A stretch of 64,000 nt of DNA from Apostichopus japonicus. Its lineage: Eukaryota; Echinodermata; Holothuroidea; Aspidochirotida; Stichopodidae. The stretch is from positions 1,897,501-1,961,500 of the forward strand of contig NC_092569.1 of assembly GCF_037975245.1 (NCBI RefSeq), given 5' to 3'. Below are positions 16,567-29,635 of the stretch, piece after piece (the stretch's first letter is position 1; each line of letters starts with the position of its first letter). The notes under the pieces were generated by a model that worked only from the letters and a program-made list of their open reading frames with translations, did not search any database and had not been told where the DNA came from. The translations under genes and the position numbers were made by a program.

Positions 16567-19500
16567 GTAGAATTTTCCTATATGCTTAAGTACGAGTCCA
16601 AGGTTCTGAGGCACAAGTACGTGAGTTTGCACTTGCTTACTATTCCGAATGCACTGAGTATGCGTATGTGTACGCGCACGAGTACATACTCTACGAGGGC
16701 TTGTTCGATTACAGGTTCCAATGTTAGAATACGAATTAGTGCGAATATGGACTCTTTACAAATCTGTTGGGTATACAGGCTTTGCAAAATTGTTGAACAA
16801 ACGCAACCTTAGGAGGGTATTAGGGGACCTGTTTTTTTTCAGTGCACTATCCACACACTATAGATGTATAAACACACAAAGCCTATACGAAAGTATTTTA
16901 TACACTACCTCTTTCCTTTCCAAACCATCGTATATGCGCTGACATACTGGTTTCGTAAAACATTCTGGAACATTTATTTTGTTAAAACCGACGTATAAGT
17001 GGTTGTAGAGGGTTGCGCGTTTCAATTGAAGAGACTCGAATCCCTTAGAGACAATGTTGTGGTTTTATTGTTACATGTTTTCCTGACATGTTTCTGTCCG
17101 ATGGTTTAGACATTATATTTCATTAATTTCACATTAAGACGTCACTTGTGCGACAGGCATGCAGTAATCTCATTTTATGTACGCCGTACATGTCGGTGGA
17201 GCCCATCAACGAATCCCCATCGTTGATTTGATTTAGTACAATGACGAAGGTTATGTGGCGTTTATTTGCGAACTCGCCGCATCTATAACGAATTTCTCAA
17301 GTCCCTATAGATGTCAACGCATGGGCTTGCAGAGGGAGGGGGGGGGGGGGCAGGATGGGTATAGATCAAGCGTAACGCAAGCTGCAGTCACATATAGTTG
17401 GCTTTGATAACATCTGATTAAAAGATTATGATATATCAAATATTATTATGTTTTCTTTCAAAAAAATAAGACTTGTTAAGTTCAAGAAGTCATGTAGTAA
17501 ATGTGTAATAATGAAGTTATTAATATAAGAAAAATCTCAAAAAAAAAAATAGGAAACAATTTTCTGACAGCATGCCCTTCACTCCCGACACTCATACTTT
17601 CACGACTCCAAGTTCAGGGGCATTGTTACATAATATCACATAAACGCAAAGGTGCAATTTGAAAATATTGCAATGAGGGGATGTTACCCATAAATTTGAC
17701 ATTGGCCGCTGAATCAGTTCATTCGTTTGTCCCATTACGTAACAGTTCTTTTCGTTCAGAATAATTTATATACTTTCGTAGATATTGCTGACGTCTGTAG
17801 GGGAGGGGAGGGTGGGGGAGGGGGTCTAATGCGCCATAGCTCAGTCTTCGTGGGATTTCTCAGCTCGTGGTTCCAGCAGTTTGCGGACCGTTGGTCTAAT
17901 TACATTGTATAGTGTACGTAGACGTAGAGGAAATATAGTCTCAGAAACAGTTGTGTGTATAATCGACATCTGGTGATTGGAGCATCAGTGACCTGAAATA
18001 AACTGAAATAAAGGAAATGGCAATAATAACATATTTCCGGTGGCGTATTTTGCCCATACCTATCGATTAAGATCAAATTGAACTTGGAGGCAAAATATCC
18101 ATTGTGTGTATGATCAACGGTTACATGATCTATAGGGCTTGCTTTAAGTAACCACGTGATACTAATATGCTACATCGCCCATCCAGGCTATAGGCTGAAT
18201 GTTGAATCCTTCGTGGGAATTTGTTTATATTGTGAACTAACATGTTCAAAAATTACTTATCGAGACATATTAAATGGAAAATCCCGATGGTCAAAGATGA
18301 CTTTTCTCCCTAAAACTACCGCAACCCAACAATTTCCGTTAAAAAAAATCCGCAGTAGAACGTAAAAAAAATAAATTCATCCTAATACCATATGTAATCG
18401 TAGAACTATGATATGATATTTTAATGTCTGAGGAACCTTTTTTTTCATTTCATGGTGATCAGTGTGAATTTACCTCCATCTTCGTACAGGACTGTCTTTG
18501 CATAATAGTATACGGTACCTAAGCATAACTCACCTATATAGTGATCCCCCCATCCCCCATCCCCTCCCGTCCCCTTCCACCATTTTGCTTCGTGAATATC
18601 AGAGGTAACTTCACTCCAATGATTTGAAAGAAATTATAGAATAGTACGTTTTCCTTTGATTAGAAAATACCAAAAGAGAAAAGAAGACTGAGAAAGGAAA
18701 ACAAAAAGAGAACAGCAATTCACTTCTGTTGTTGTTAACGATGAGGAACTTCCGGCATTGACCAATATACACAATAAATAATATGAGATATCAATGTCCT
18801 CATATTGTTTCCTAAATAACCCAGGGTTTTTCAATCCCTTTCAAAGTGACAAAGAAATTCATTCCATAGAACGAATTTAATTTGAACAGAGAATATACAA
18901 GAAACAAAAGAAAATTGTATCATTTCGGTAGCCTTGTAATAATTAATGGTTCTTTAGATTCAGTAGGTAGCACATTTACTTTCCGTTCCCTGTTAACGAA
19001 AAGGTACCAACATTGCCCTAAAAATCATTTCAAAGTATGTGACATTTTAAATTAATTGACATGATCATTAATTAAATGTGCCATTCGTCTCCATTTTTGG
19101 CTATTTTCTTTTTCTTAATCATAAATGTCGTTTTTTTTTTCATAAATGGCGTTCCTCCGGAAAATAAAGTTGTCATATAACCTTTGACACAGTCAACGTA
19201 ACTCAAACGGCATCGCATAAAGTGACATTGCAACCGGCTGCGTGGTGTGGTTAGAGGGTCAGTGTGCGTCTGGCTTATATCAAAATAGAGATGGATGAGC
19301 GTGATTTTAAATACCAACATTCTAACCGAGACTTTTATTTTCCATTCTCTTCATTTTTGGATACTTCTTTACAAAAAGGAACTGTTCACCCCTTGGTTGA
19401 AATCTATTTGACACCTGCTATGAACTTGTGGCACAATATTAAAATAAATCCCGCGGTTGAAGTGGGTGGTATGGATTCCAGAGAAATGTCGAGGAGGTAC

Positions 19501-20555
19501 AGTGGAGGGAGGATAAAGGGCAGAGTATGTAGGTGGGAAAGTCATTTTCCAAGGAATAATAGCCACTCAACCTCCTGCTATGAATGATTTGATCATATAG
19601 GCTCTGGATAAGTATGCTCTACCATGTAAAAAGATGCATGGTTATTATGTATATAGGCCGTCTGTATAATAAAGGCAGTTTAAGTTTTTCACGGTAAACG
19701 ATTTTGTGGTGATTCAACTTAACCACAGATAATGAAGAAAGAAGAAAAAACTGTTTAAAAGTAGATTATAAATATCTAATTTAGATTGATTCAGACTTCA
19801 AACGGTCGTAATGGAAGTGGGTCTCCATGAGGAAGGGACATGCACCCACCCCACCCTCTGGCGCGGAAGATCGCAGCCAGTATATGGTATTAAATACTTC
19901 TCTTTTGTTTTGGAGAGACAATATAGTGATACAACACAATGCTTGGTTGACAGGGTTGGAACTTCTTAAATCCCAAAATAGGTTTTAAAAATAGGGAGTG
20001 TAGAGCTACAAGAATCAGACCAATGTGGAGTGCCACCCCACCCCCCCCCTGCGTAAAAAATTATCGAGGGACCACCCCTCACTCCCTCACCCCACCCCCA
20101 CCCCGTTTTGGGGGGTCCCTGCTGCTTGGTACTCATAATTTTGGGACAATCTTCGTGTTCGCTTTTCACGCTGTCTTAGATTTTTGATTCCATCAATTGA
20201 AGTGATGCTTGTTGTGTTTTTGCTTCAATGTTGTAACGTTAACCAGCGGTCTACTGGGATATTCTTGGAAGTTAAAGATGTTCGGAAGACTATAGAGACT
20301 TCAATGGTAGAAATAAGATTGATACATGAGTTTATGCAGTTGCAGCTTACTAATGTAATTACAATCTACTTGATTCACTGTAGCATATCAAATGCTAATT
20401 ACAAAATATTTAACAATAGGCAAATGACAATTGGTAGGTTCCGATTCTCAGCTCAGAATGACATACTGGGATTAAAACTACCAGAGTTATATACAACTGT
20501 GGAGGCTGCGCAAGCCTCCTGTGTTAGCTGTGCTCTCCATATATTATGATAGCTG
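16567..20555. other. Intergenic DNA, no gene recognised
   Basis: Short frames only, including one of 107 codons at 19264-19587 with no recognisable domain or splice-consistent extension. G-runs occur near 17335-17351 and 17800-17825, and C-runs near 20038-20049 and 20087-20105. Confidence 0.4.
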
Positions 20556-20870
20556 TACTAGTTGTAATATGTTATAGCATAGGTGTCAGCTGTGCTCCCC
20601 ATATATAATGATAGCTGTACTATTTGTAGTTTTAGCATAGGTGTTAGCTATGCTATCTCTTATATGTTAGCTGTGCTATCTCTAATGTATTAGCATATTA
20701 TGTTAACACATGTGCTATCTGTTATATGTTAGCATATATGTTAGCTGTGCTATTTCTAATATTTTACCACACTACAGCAGTGCTATCTCCTATATGGTAG
20801 CATATGGTAGCTGTGCCCTCTCCCATTATGTAAGCATATATGTTAGCTGTAGTACTGTACTAGGCAATAG
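20556..20870 (+). repeat. Irregular minisatellite of 'tgttagctgtgctat' units
   Basis: Degenerate tandem units built from 'gttagctgtgctatctcta' and 'tatgttagcatat', with period roughly 28-45 bp and many indels. The upstream 121-codon open frame (20184-20549) ends at the edge of this array and shows no known domain. Confidence 0.75.
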
Positions 20871-23800
20871 GCAAGGTCGGGTGACCACCAGCCAATGCCC
20901 AGAAAGCTATAACAGTTGAAAGGTGGTCATGCAGATTCACTGACCAGATACGCAGAACAATTAACTGACTGAACTGAACTAACAATATAACAGGCTAAAA
21001 AACATAACAATAAAGCAATGACAATAATAGAGCAAATATTGCAATTATTACAATATGAATAGCCTCTGTAAGAAAATTCCTCCGGGACAAGAAGTATGCC
21101 AAAGTTTTAATTCCTTGCCCAATATATTAACGCCAACTTAACACTATCATACGAACTAGCAAGTTTGAAATCGATATGTAGCCCTTATACGTAGTATATC
21201 GAATGCTCTTTGTTTTGCAGGGAGTGCGCTCACTAAACGGAACTTCATTATGTAACTTACATTATGTAACTTACAGGGGAGAAGGTCGCAATACTAACTG
21301 GTACGCGATTGGCGTCAATTGGAATGCCTGATACAATATAACCTATAAGTGAATTTTGATACTGCGTCATATGAGGCATGATAAAATCCGAAGATATATG
21401 ACTTGTGTGGCGGGTAACGTATATGGTATGTTCGTGACTTTATTGAAATGTGAATTTATGACGTAATCAACTACTGTTATATCTGACCTTTGACATAGTT
21501 CAATAAACGTATAGAGTAACCTTCGACATTAGTGACGTCAAACCAGGAGGATTTGCGAATGAGTGGATTCGATGAAATGATAAACTGGGGTCATCGGTAT
21601 CTGTAGTGTGAAACAATGGGTACAATATAGAGATAAAGCAACCCCTAAATATGTGTGGAAGTTGAGTGTGTGTGTGTGACATGTCAGTGTGGTACGGTGT
21701 GGAATGGGGAGGGGGGGGTGGGTATTAAAGGTGTGACTTAAATCAATTTAATGTAAGTGTCAGTGAACTAGTGTGAACATTATCCGAACATATATCTGGC
21801 CAGGGCTATATTAATCATGTGGCCCATGTACCCATCTCACCCCTTCCCTTTCCTTACCATGTCAAACAGTGCATAAGCACCATTTTTGGCATGGGGGAGG
21901 GCGGGGGCGGGGGGGGGTAAGATGGATAGTAGGAAATGTTGAGAAAATAGAGGGTGCTACAATCCAAATATAGTTGCCGTATATGGATCATATAGTTACA
22001 ATTCAGTTGTGAAACACTCTTTAACTGGGACTTCTTCTCAGAACTATGTATTCATCTCACCCCCGCCCGCATTGAGAACTATTGACTTTATACCCAAGTA
22101 TTCCAAATTTCCGAAATGAGGAATTCTATACCAGCAACATTTGTGCACACACGCTGAAATTTGGCGCCCGAATGTTGAAGAGCGGGAAAATAATTATATT
22201 TGCTGTGAGTTTATATATCGTAGTACGATATTATATAGGCTTGTAAGTTCATACGACAGAAAAGGTAATTGACTGGCTTGGTTTTACCCGATGAGAGGTA
22301 GGTCGTGTAAACGAACCAGAAAATGCTTACCCAGCCATTTTAAAAGTTTACGATGGATTCTAGGAAATAGCTGGAATTAGAAACCCAAATGATGGCTGCG
22401 CAGATGATGCCACCATCTTCTGGTCATCGGTTGGTAGTCCGGGCAATATCTGATTTCTTGTTACTTAATACTGGTTATTTAGAATAATAAACATATATAG
22501 AGAAAGCAAGTACATATATACAGCAACGTATATATATATATAGAGATCCGTGAAAGTGATATTGGATTTCTCCTCAAAATGTGTAGGTGTGGATAGAGGA
22601 GGGTATTGCGCAAGGGGTTTGAGAGGGGGAGGGGGATTTCTTGTTCTTTATTTTTGGCTTGAGTGAGTCCGGGACTGGTGTGTGGGTGAGTTCAGAAGAG
22701 GTGTATATTTTCGTTCACCTTTCGAGTTTGCAGTTTGAGCTTTCATAAAAAAATATTTAAACATAGAAAAGAAGAAAGACAAGAAAGTGCGTTCGAACGC
22801 TTTGTGCTGTCTGTCTTGCTCTTGTTTCGTTCATGTTCCCCCCCCCCCCACCTCCGCCCTCTCCTCTCACATGTTTACATAGAGAGGGGAGGAGTGAGGA
22901 TAGCGACAAGTCCCTCCCAGCGATGCCGTTCAAGGTGGTCAGCGTTGAACCAAATTATGATACTAGAGCAACGAAAATGGTCACGCAGATTTAAACCTTC
23001 AACAAACAGCATTTTATTGCCCACCCTTGCAACCCTCTCCTACCCACCCTGTCCCACCCCACCCCATCCCGTGGTTTTCTTGAAGTTAACTCTCCTGGAT
23101 GTCTGAAGATGATTTAGGGGACCTGTCATCCAAGAAAGAATACATTTCGGCAAAACAAATTGTAGGTAAAAATCGGGGTTATCACCGATCGCCTTAAACA
23201 CAACAGGTAGATAGAGTTCCTCTCTGGAATGAGCAAGCCAGAAAAAGCCTCTATACAGTCTTTCCTGCTGCCTGACATTTAGTACATATCATAACCACAT
23301 ATTTTGCAAACCTTAATAACAGTTTCAAATTGCTGTGTTTCATATCTACCCCGCATATTATTTATTCGAAGAAATATGTTTCGCAAGCAATATCCTGTTA
23401 TGATAACTATTTTACAATTCTAACGTTCCTTGCATATCTTTGGAATTATACCACCCTTGAGTATGTCGCTCTGTCCTGGTTAGAATTCCCGCGCAAAAAG
23501 AGCAGCCCACAGGTCACGTGGGTCGTCGCCATTGGATGACGGTGAATCAGCAGGATCTGAGACTGACGGCTTTGTGGGTTTCTATGGTTACGAGGTTGTT
23601 GACCACCAGCCTAGATATTAATAGGGTCGACAGTAGCAAAACGAATGTAGTATACCTATAATCGTAAAGCCTATAATGATGTATCAGTATCGCTATATGT
23701 TACCGTTAAAAAAGGGTGGAGATTTATACAACATACACCCTCACCCACCCCCTTATGATCATGTGAAACTCGAGTTCAATAATTTTCAACCATCCAAGTT

Positions 23801-25447
23801 GCCTTGTTTCCGACTTCACCAACACATACCCTTCGTCATCAACCCCCTCCCCCCCCCAACCCTCCCCTCTACATATATTGCTGTTCGGTCGCTCTAAGTA
23901 TCTGGAAATTGATGCACTGTGAGAAGAAGGGTGGTTGGTGGGTGTTTTGTTTGTTTGTGTGGGTTGGTTGGTTGGTGGGGGTTGGAGGATGGGTTTAGGA
24001 ATCGAATGATTAGGGAAATTCCTTCAGAAACTTCAGCAATTATACGCAACAACACCGACGCCAACGCTGTAGTTATGACTTTCATTTCTTTGGAGATGTG
24101 AAAACATGATCCATGCTTTCGAGGGTTGCTACATATAACATGTTTCATGTTTCGATGGTTGCTACATAACATGCACAAGGGCGGGGCTTCTTCACATATA
24201 TACATGCACCTCATAGTTGTGGGTTAGTAATGTTTGTCTGTTCGGCATCTATCATCATGGACATCCCTTGACCCTATGATTTCTCTTCCTTTAAGATGAA
24301 TATTGCAACCGTTCCCTAATCCCGCACTGAGCGGTTATTATACTGATCTGACCCTCTATAACGCACCTATGAGTTCAATCCTCATTTTGACCTTGGTTCT
24401 ACGCCGAGATCCTCAATGTCAAATTCGTTCGGACACTCATTCCCACATAAAAATAATCTATGTTACATGTGTGCGACGGGTCTCGTTGATTTTGTTCAGC
24501 TCCTTTTGTCGACGGCGGGACCCATTTGGAGGAAAAATTCGAAAAGCAGTTTTAGATTTGGACAAAATATGTGACCCTTGACCTCTGTAGCGTTTTCTTG
24601 CGATATTACTGTAGTATCGGTGTTGCAATGAATAGCAAGCTCAGTGCGATAGGTTTATCGAGTTTTATCAAATAGAAAACAGATCTGACAATTGTGGGAA
24701 GAAATGTCACAATAGGGTTCTTTTTTTGTCTGATTCTTTCATCATATTTGAGGACTAATCTCCGGGCAAGGCTGAATCCAAAAGGATCATTTTGCTTCTG
24801 TGTGTAACTGTCGCCGCAAGGGACGGAAATTAAGTAGAGGGTTAATTTTTCTATCGTTTTTATAGCCTTATTTCTTTAGCCTACGAGTGGTGGTATGTAA
24901 AAAACTAAAACCCAAAAGTGTACATCCGTAGGCTATATCAATTCTCTTCCACGCCCAATTTTCCAGATGGTGAACAACCTGCAAGAGTGAATTATATATG
25001 GTTATTCATACATAATACCTCAGCAAAACTCATATTTAGCGATAGCATGTTAGTTTTACCCTAGCTGACATGCATGTATGCATTGGTTATGAATGTTGCC
25101 ATGGTGATAGCTTTATGTCATAGAACTGCACATTGATTGCGTACATATATACAGTGACAGCGAGGCCCAGGACACTGGGGGCCGCGGGGACAACTATACG
25201 TTTTCATGTTTGGTGTAAGCATATCATACACGAGAGTGCATCATTCATTATCATTTACTACCCGGGCTCCCTTATTGATCCGGGGTCTCGGTGGGCTGTA
25301 TCTGACCGCCCCTCCCTCGTCAAACTTGCGTAGACCTATATGTGCTTTCCTCTCCATGTAGTGGAGAGAATTAATAAACAAATATAAGAAAAATTGTAAA
25401 TTATGATTCCGAAAACAGAAAGATATTGTGACAGGGAGCAGACACGG
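20871..25447. other. Intergenic DNA, no gene recognised
   Basis: Contains many G/C homopolymers (for example near 21705-21720, 21905-21917, 22840-22849 and 23845-23858) and short TA arrays. Open frames up to 123 codons (22735-23106) are built around C-runs and pyrimidine tracts and are not protein-like. Confidence 0.4.
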
Positions 25448-25682
25448 AGGCTATAGAGCGTTGTGGTTAAGGCAGTGGACTCGTAATCTATAAGGTTTGC
25501 AGATTCGAGTCCTGGCCTGATCATTACGTGGTGTCCTTTGGCAAGACCCCTAATCTCCACTGCCTCTCTTCACCCAGGTGTATAAATGGGGACTGGCGAG
25601 GTAACTTATAAATTTAGTTGCGTGCGCCTGGTTTGTGGCTGTGGGAAGTCCCCAGGGACCACGTAGATGTGGTGCGATGTAG
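25445..25682 (+). mobile_element. tRNA-derived SINE, 5' portion
   Basis: The head has a pol III box A-like segment (tggttaaggcagtgg at about 25464-25478) and a box B-like segment (gcagattcgagtcc near 25500-25513), so it derives from a tRNA. The body contains 'ggtgtcctttggcaagaccc' and 'cacccaggtgtataaatggg', wording that I associate with SINEs of marine invertebrates, particularly deuterostomes. The element is interrupted after GATGTAG (25676-25682) by another transposon and resumes at 26591. A cloverleaf-forming functional tRNA is not supported. Confidence 0.8.
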
Positions 25683-25685
25683 GGG

Positions 25686-25797
25686 GTACACCCCTCAATC
25701 CGACAAGTTTTCAGTCCGACAAGTTTTCAGTCCGAAAATAAAATACACGTTTTCAGTCCGAAAATGAAATACACGTTTTCAGTCCGAAAATGTTTTC
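25686..25797 (+). repeat. Left minisatellite of the nested element
   Basis: Tandem units built on 'ttttcagtccgacaag' and 'cagtccgaaaatgaaatacacg' (about 26 bp). They are the direct-orientation counterpart of the longer array at 26280-26590. Confidence 0.85.
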
Positions 25798-25942
25798 AGT
25801 TGGGGAATGAAAGCAGTTTTAATGCCATAATATCACCAATTAACTGTGACAGCCCGAACTGATAGTAAAGAAATCGATTGAATCTTTCGTATATACTCAT
25901 AATTGACAAATAAGGAGTAAAGTTTTAGAAAATATATTGGAA

Positions 25943-25970
25943 TTTTCGGTCCCCTGGGACCTTCGTCAGC
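25943..25970 (-). other. Hammerhead-ribozyme-like motif (minus strand)
   Basis: On the minus strand the order is CTGACGA, one extra A, a stem GGTCCC / GGGACC-like hairpin (GGTCCC-AG-GGGACC), then GAAAA. The conserved hammerhead core is CUGANGA-stem II-GAAA. The extra A and the last A instead of C make this hammerhead-like rather than a proven ribozyme. Penelope-like elements are the known carriers of such motifs in animals. Confidence 0.5.
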
Positions 25971-26279
25971 AATATTGGCAGTCGAATGAAAAGCACAAAG
26001 TGTAACACAATGAAAGTATGACGCTAGGTTTAAAGTGTAAATTGCATTGATGGAATTAGAACCAAACAAACCATGAATATACAGGAAGCTGATTAAGGAG
26101 CGAAGAACGGATTACATATGTTTGTAGAACTGATAGTTGTTAAGGGTCCCAAGACTTTGTTGAGGCCGGTGATGTGAGACTTAATACAAAAGATTCAATC
26201 GATTTTTTTACTATCAGTTCGGGCTGTCACCGTTTATTGGTGTTATTATGGCATTAAAACTGCTTTCATTCCCTAACTG

Positions 26280-26590
26280 AAACGTGTATCTCATTTTCGG
26301 ACTGAAAACGTGTATTTCATTTTCGGACTGAAAACGTGTATTTCATTTTCGGACTGAAAACGTGTATTTCATTTTCGGACTGAAAACGTGTATTTCATTT
26401 TCGGACTGAAAACGTGTATTTTATTTTCGGACTGAAAACGTGTCGGACTGAAAACTCGTTTTTTCGGACTGAGAACGTGTATTTTATTTTCGGACTGAAA
26501 ACGTGTCGGACTGAAAACTCGTTTTTTCGGACTAAAAACGTGTATTTTATTTTCGGACTGAAAACGTGTCGGACTGACAACGTGCACCCC
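26280..26590 (-). repeat. Right minisatellite of the nested element
   Basis: Units of about 26 bp with the core 'cattttcggactgaaaacg' are repeated about five times almost perfectly. They are followed by longer composite units that insert 'tgtcggactgaaaactcg' and 'ttttttcggact'. All are the reverse complement of the left array. The translated frames here are artefacts. Confidence 0.9.
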
Positions 26591-26725
26591 GATGTAGTTC
26601 CCCAGGAGTGATTGTTGAATTGTGCACACTTTGGTGTGTGGGTGTGACAAGTTACCAAGGAGCAGTTGTAATGACTACTTATTAAGTCGAGTAAGAGAGC
26701 CTTGAACAAGACTGTAAACCTTCTC
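26591..26725 (+). mobile_element. tRNA-derived SINE, 3' portion (after the nested insertion)
   Basis: The SINE resumes with the duplicated GATGTAG and continues through 'gggtgtgacaagttacc' to 'gaacaagactgtaaacctt'. The same tail occurs in reverse orientation at 28796-28975, which independently defines this as the 3' half of a repeat family. Confidence 0.75.
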
Positions 26726-28795
26726 AGCTATAGTTATAGAGATGGGGATGTGTCTACGCGGTCCCCTACCCCTCTCCTCCAATCACCTTCGGCACCAAGA
26801 ATTCACCAAGCCCTCTGTGAGACATATCTCCCTATAGATTCAGTAGTACGAAGTCACAATTCTGTTCCGGCGTCCTCCCACAGGAGACGGCTTAACGAGG
26901 TTAAGTTGTTATAGAATTAACTCACGCTACATGCATATCTACTATTTTCATCATTATTAATTTTTTGTCTCCTTTTTTTTGTATTTGCCTTTTCCTTTTC
27001 CTTTTTTTCTTTTTCTTTTAATCACCGGAAGTACTGTATATCCGCTCTACATTATTCCCAGGGTAATTTCGTGGAATAACTACTTACCGGAAGTCCTTTG
27101 TGCTTAGGAACGGATTCTTTTGCATCTAGTATGCCTTCCGTTTTGTACTATACTCCCGGTGTTAACATATCCATTCATAGGTCGAGCTAGCCCCACAATG
27201 AGTTAGTATGTTGGTATACTCTATTTATATAGAACCAATGTCAATCCGCCCGAGTGTACTCTATCATGGAAAGTCCCGAAAAGCATCAGGGAGAACATCT
27301 TTTATGACATGTTATCAAAGTGCAAATATTTTTTTTTTAAATTGTGGCTTTGATGTTGCAGAGCATGAAAGGAAGCACATGTGGTGCAAACATTTGGTCA
27401 ATTGAGGCAATTTTAGGCCACTTTAGGCCTCCCGGGAGCAGCGCACGAAAATGTTTTACTATACTGAGTGAAGAGGTTTGTTTACGAAGTGACGAAAACT
27501 TCAAGCTCTCATATCGAAAAAAAAAAATCGTCATGGTCAATATACGGAAAATTGATGGTGTCATTATTGGGCCAACATTTTATCCATCCAGTGATGAGGT
27601 AGGGTTTAGCTAGTAGTGAGAACTTCAACAAGAACTAAGAGACCACATTGTGTTTATGATTTAGTGTGTAAGTCAATTGGGCAATTATATATGGAGTATG
27701 CTACCTTATGCACTCATCAATACTGAAATTGATTCGATATATGTGAATCTAACACAAAAGTTTCATCGCATTTCGTTTAAATGTTTTTTTTTTCCTTCTC
27801 ATCTTCGAATGCATTGTGTATAGTATAGCCTCATCGTTTACGCGCATATAAGCAATGTTATCCTATGATCCTAAAATCAAGTCATGGAAATGGGTTACAC
27901 TTGTCCCGGGAAAGATGATGTCGAAACCAGACGGAAACAGAAGACTGTGATCCATGCTTCCTGGAATACTTCCGAACCAACCTTTTCTCGTAGTCGGTTT
28001 TAATACTCAGTACTACGGTATAGTGAACGTGATACTCAGACTATTCTTAGAGTAGACTCGGTGAGGATTACTAGCCTCATTCTCAGAATGGGGAGCTGGG
28101 ATAAAATATAGACAAGCTATCTCAGACAAGGCAACAGGCCCGTAATCAGGCTGGGGGGACGAGATTACCCCCCCCCCCCTGCAGACTATACTGTGTCCCC
28201 CTAGTTGTGCCACAGTCATTGTGTAAAACAAAAGCTTCACCGTATATTTATACCCGTCCACAAATTGTTTGTGCCCCACCTTTATTGCTGGGTGCCCCAA
28301 ACTCAGAATCCCTGGCCAGGGGCCTGCTTTAGGGCGTGGTGGAGGACTGATGATCTGGAATAATATCTATGTAGAGAGTCGAATATGAGTGGCCATTATT
28401 GCTTGAGTGTCTAGCATATTTTGGGTCCATACTTAACTTAAGCTTGTCTTCGCTAACAGCGAATGGTTGCTTTAAATATAAGTGTTTATGTTTTTATGAC
28501 GTTAGGGTTACTTTCATTAACTTACGACTCAGGGGATTAATTGATACGCATTGATTTTAACCGGCTTCGCCTCAAAGCCTATGCTTCGCTTTAATCTGCA
28601 CTACCGTACCATACCGTAACATAATATCACATAACATATTATAGATAAGTTAATGAAAGTTACATCTCTGAACTTTCAGTACATTCAGCTTGCGCACTTC
28701 TAATTTCGATGGGTGGTAGGATGGAGAGAGGGTGGGGGAAGGTGGGGGGGGGCTAGAACAACATACTCAGCTTTAACAGGACTAAGTTAAGTTAA
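26726..28795. other. Intergenic DNA, no gene recognised
   Basis: No supported gene. Pyrimidine-rich tract near 26960-27020 and a C-run near 28170-28179. Small frames (up to 95 codons) show no recognisable content. Confidence 0.4.
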
Positions 28796-28975
28796 GTTGA
28801 AGGTTTACAGTCTTGTTCAAGGTCAAGACTCTCTCACACGACTTAAGCCCTTAACACTTAACATTATGGTTATTGGTAACTTGTCACACCCACACACACA
28901 CACACGGCGGCAAAGTTTGCACACTTCAAACAATCCATCCAGGGGTACATCTATCCTGCATGTGCCAATACTTAA
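28796..28975 (-). mobile_element. 5'-truncated copy of the same SINE (minus strand)
   Basis: On the minus strand this segment reads '...ccctggatggattgtttga', '(gt)n gggtgtgacaagttacca' and 'gaacaagactgtaaacctt'. This parallels 26591-26725 in order and spacing, with divergence and a CA/GT microsatellite expansion at 28890-28905. No tRNA-like head is found beyond 28975, so the copy is 5' truncated. Confidence 0.7.
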
Positions 28976-29537
28976 ATACCAGCATGTCATTAACATCAAC
29001 ATGTATTATCAGACCATGGAATGTTGTACTATGATAATGCGGCCCGGTATACCCAAATGACTGAAGTGGGCTCTCACAATGCATTTTTTTACTGTTTACC
29101 TGCCAAGTTTTATACCAATAGTGAGCTTGTATTCAACTTGTCCATTTTAATAACTCCCCTGACATAATTTGACATAATCGTTATATCACATTGCCATTTT
29201 GATTTATAACCACATCTGTTTGACACATTGACGCTATACCATAATAATCCCTACCAATACAACTGTACTGTATACGGCTAGTTTATGGAACTATAGTATT
29301 CAATGATAATGAACCATCATCATACTATAGTACCCACCACGTAGCGTACTTGGGTATATTCCACAGACCGTTACATGCCATGGTCACCATTCAGAGTGGC
29401 AATTCAGTGTATTAATGTACCGTTATACTGTCAAACAGTGTGTTTCACACACATGACCAACTATTTATGCTGGAGACCATCAGAGAATTTATATACAGCA
29501 TGAAGAAGCGGTTCCACAAAAAGTCCAGATATTAACT

Positions 29538-29540
<3 letters not shown>
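28976..29540. other. Intergenic DNA, no gene recognised
   Basis: Nothing supported. Confidence 0.4.

Positions 29541-29628
<88 letters not shown>
29541..29628. repeat. (AT)n microsatellite
   Basis: Uninterrupted AT dinucleotide array of about 86 bp. Confidence 0.95.

Positions 29629-29635
<7 letters not shown>

Larger units (their letters stand above)
25683..26590. mobile_element. Non-autonomous inverted-repeat transposon (908 bp) nested in a SINE
   Basis: The termini are GGGGTACAC on the left and GTGCACCCC on the right, flanked by an exact 7-bp duplication GATGTAG at 25676-25682 and 26591-26597. Inside the ends, 26-bp-class minisatellite units containing 'ttttcagtccgaaaatgaaa' lie on the left (about 25700-25797) and in reverse orientation on the right (about 26280-26588). 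Next come inverted arms of about 90 bp (25798-25887 and 26188-26279) with a few mismatches. The roughly 300-bp core has no coding capacity and carries a hammerhead-like motif on the minus strand. The superfamily cannot be assigned from these features; a 7-bp duplication is compatible with several. It was mobilised after the SINE inserted. Confidence 0.8.

Noticed and set aside
20184-20549. 121-codon open frame with a hydrophobic N-terminus
   Set aside because: No domain, no splice-consistent neighbour, and it ends in an irregular minisatellite. I could not support it as a gene.
25445-25520. Functional tRNA gene
   Set aside because: Box A and box B are present, but flanking acceptor-stem pairing is not evident and the sequence continues into a SINE body.
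26369-26709. Open frames with repeated FSPKIKYTF/FSVRK words
   Set aside because: They arise from the 26-bp minisatellite arrays of the inverted-repeat element.
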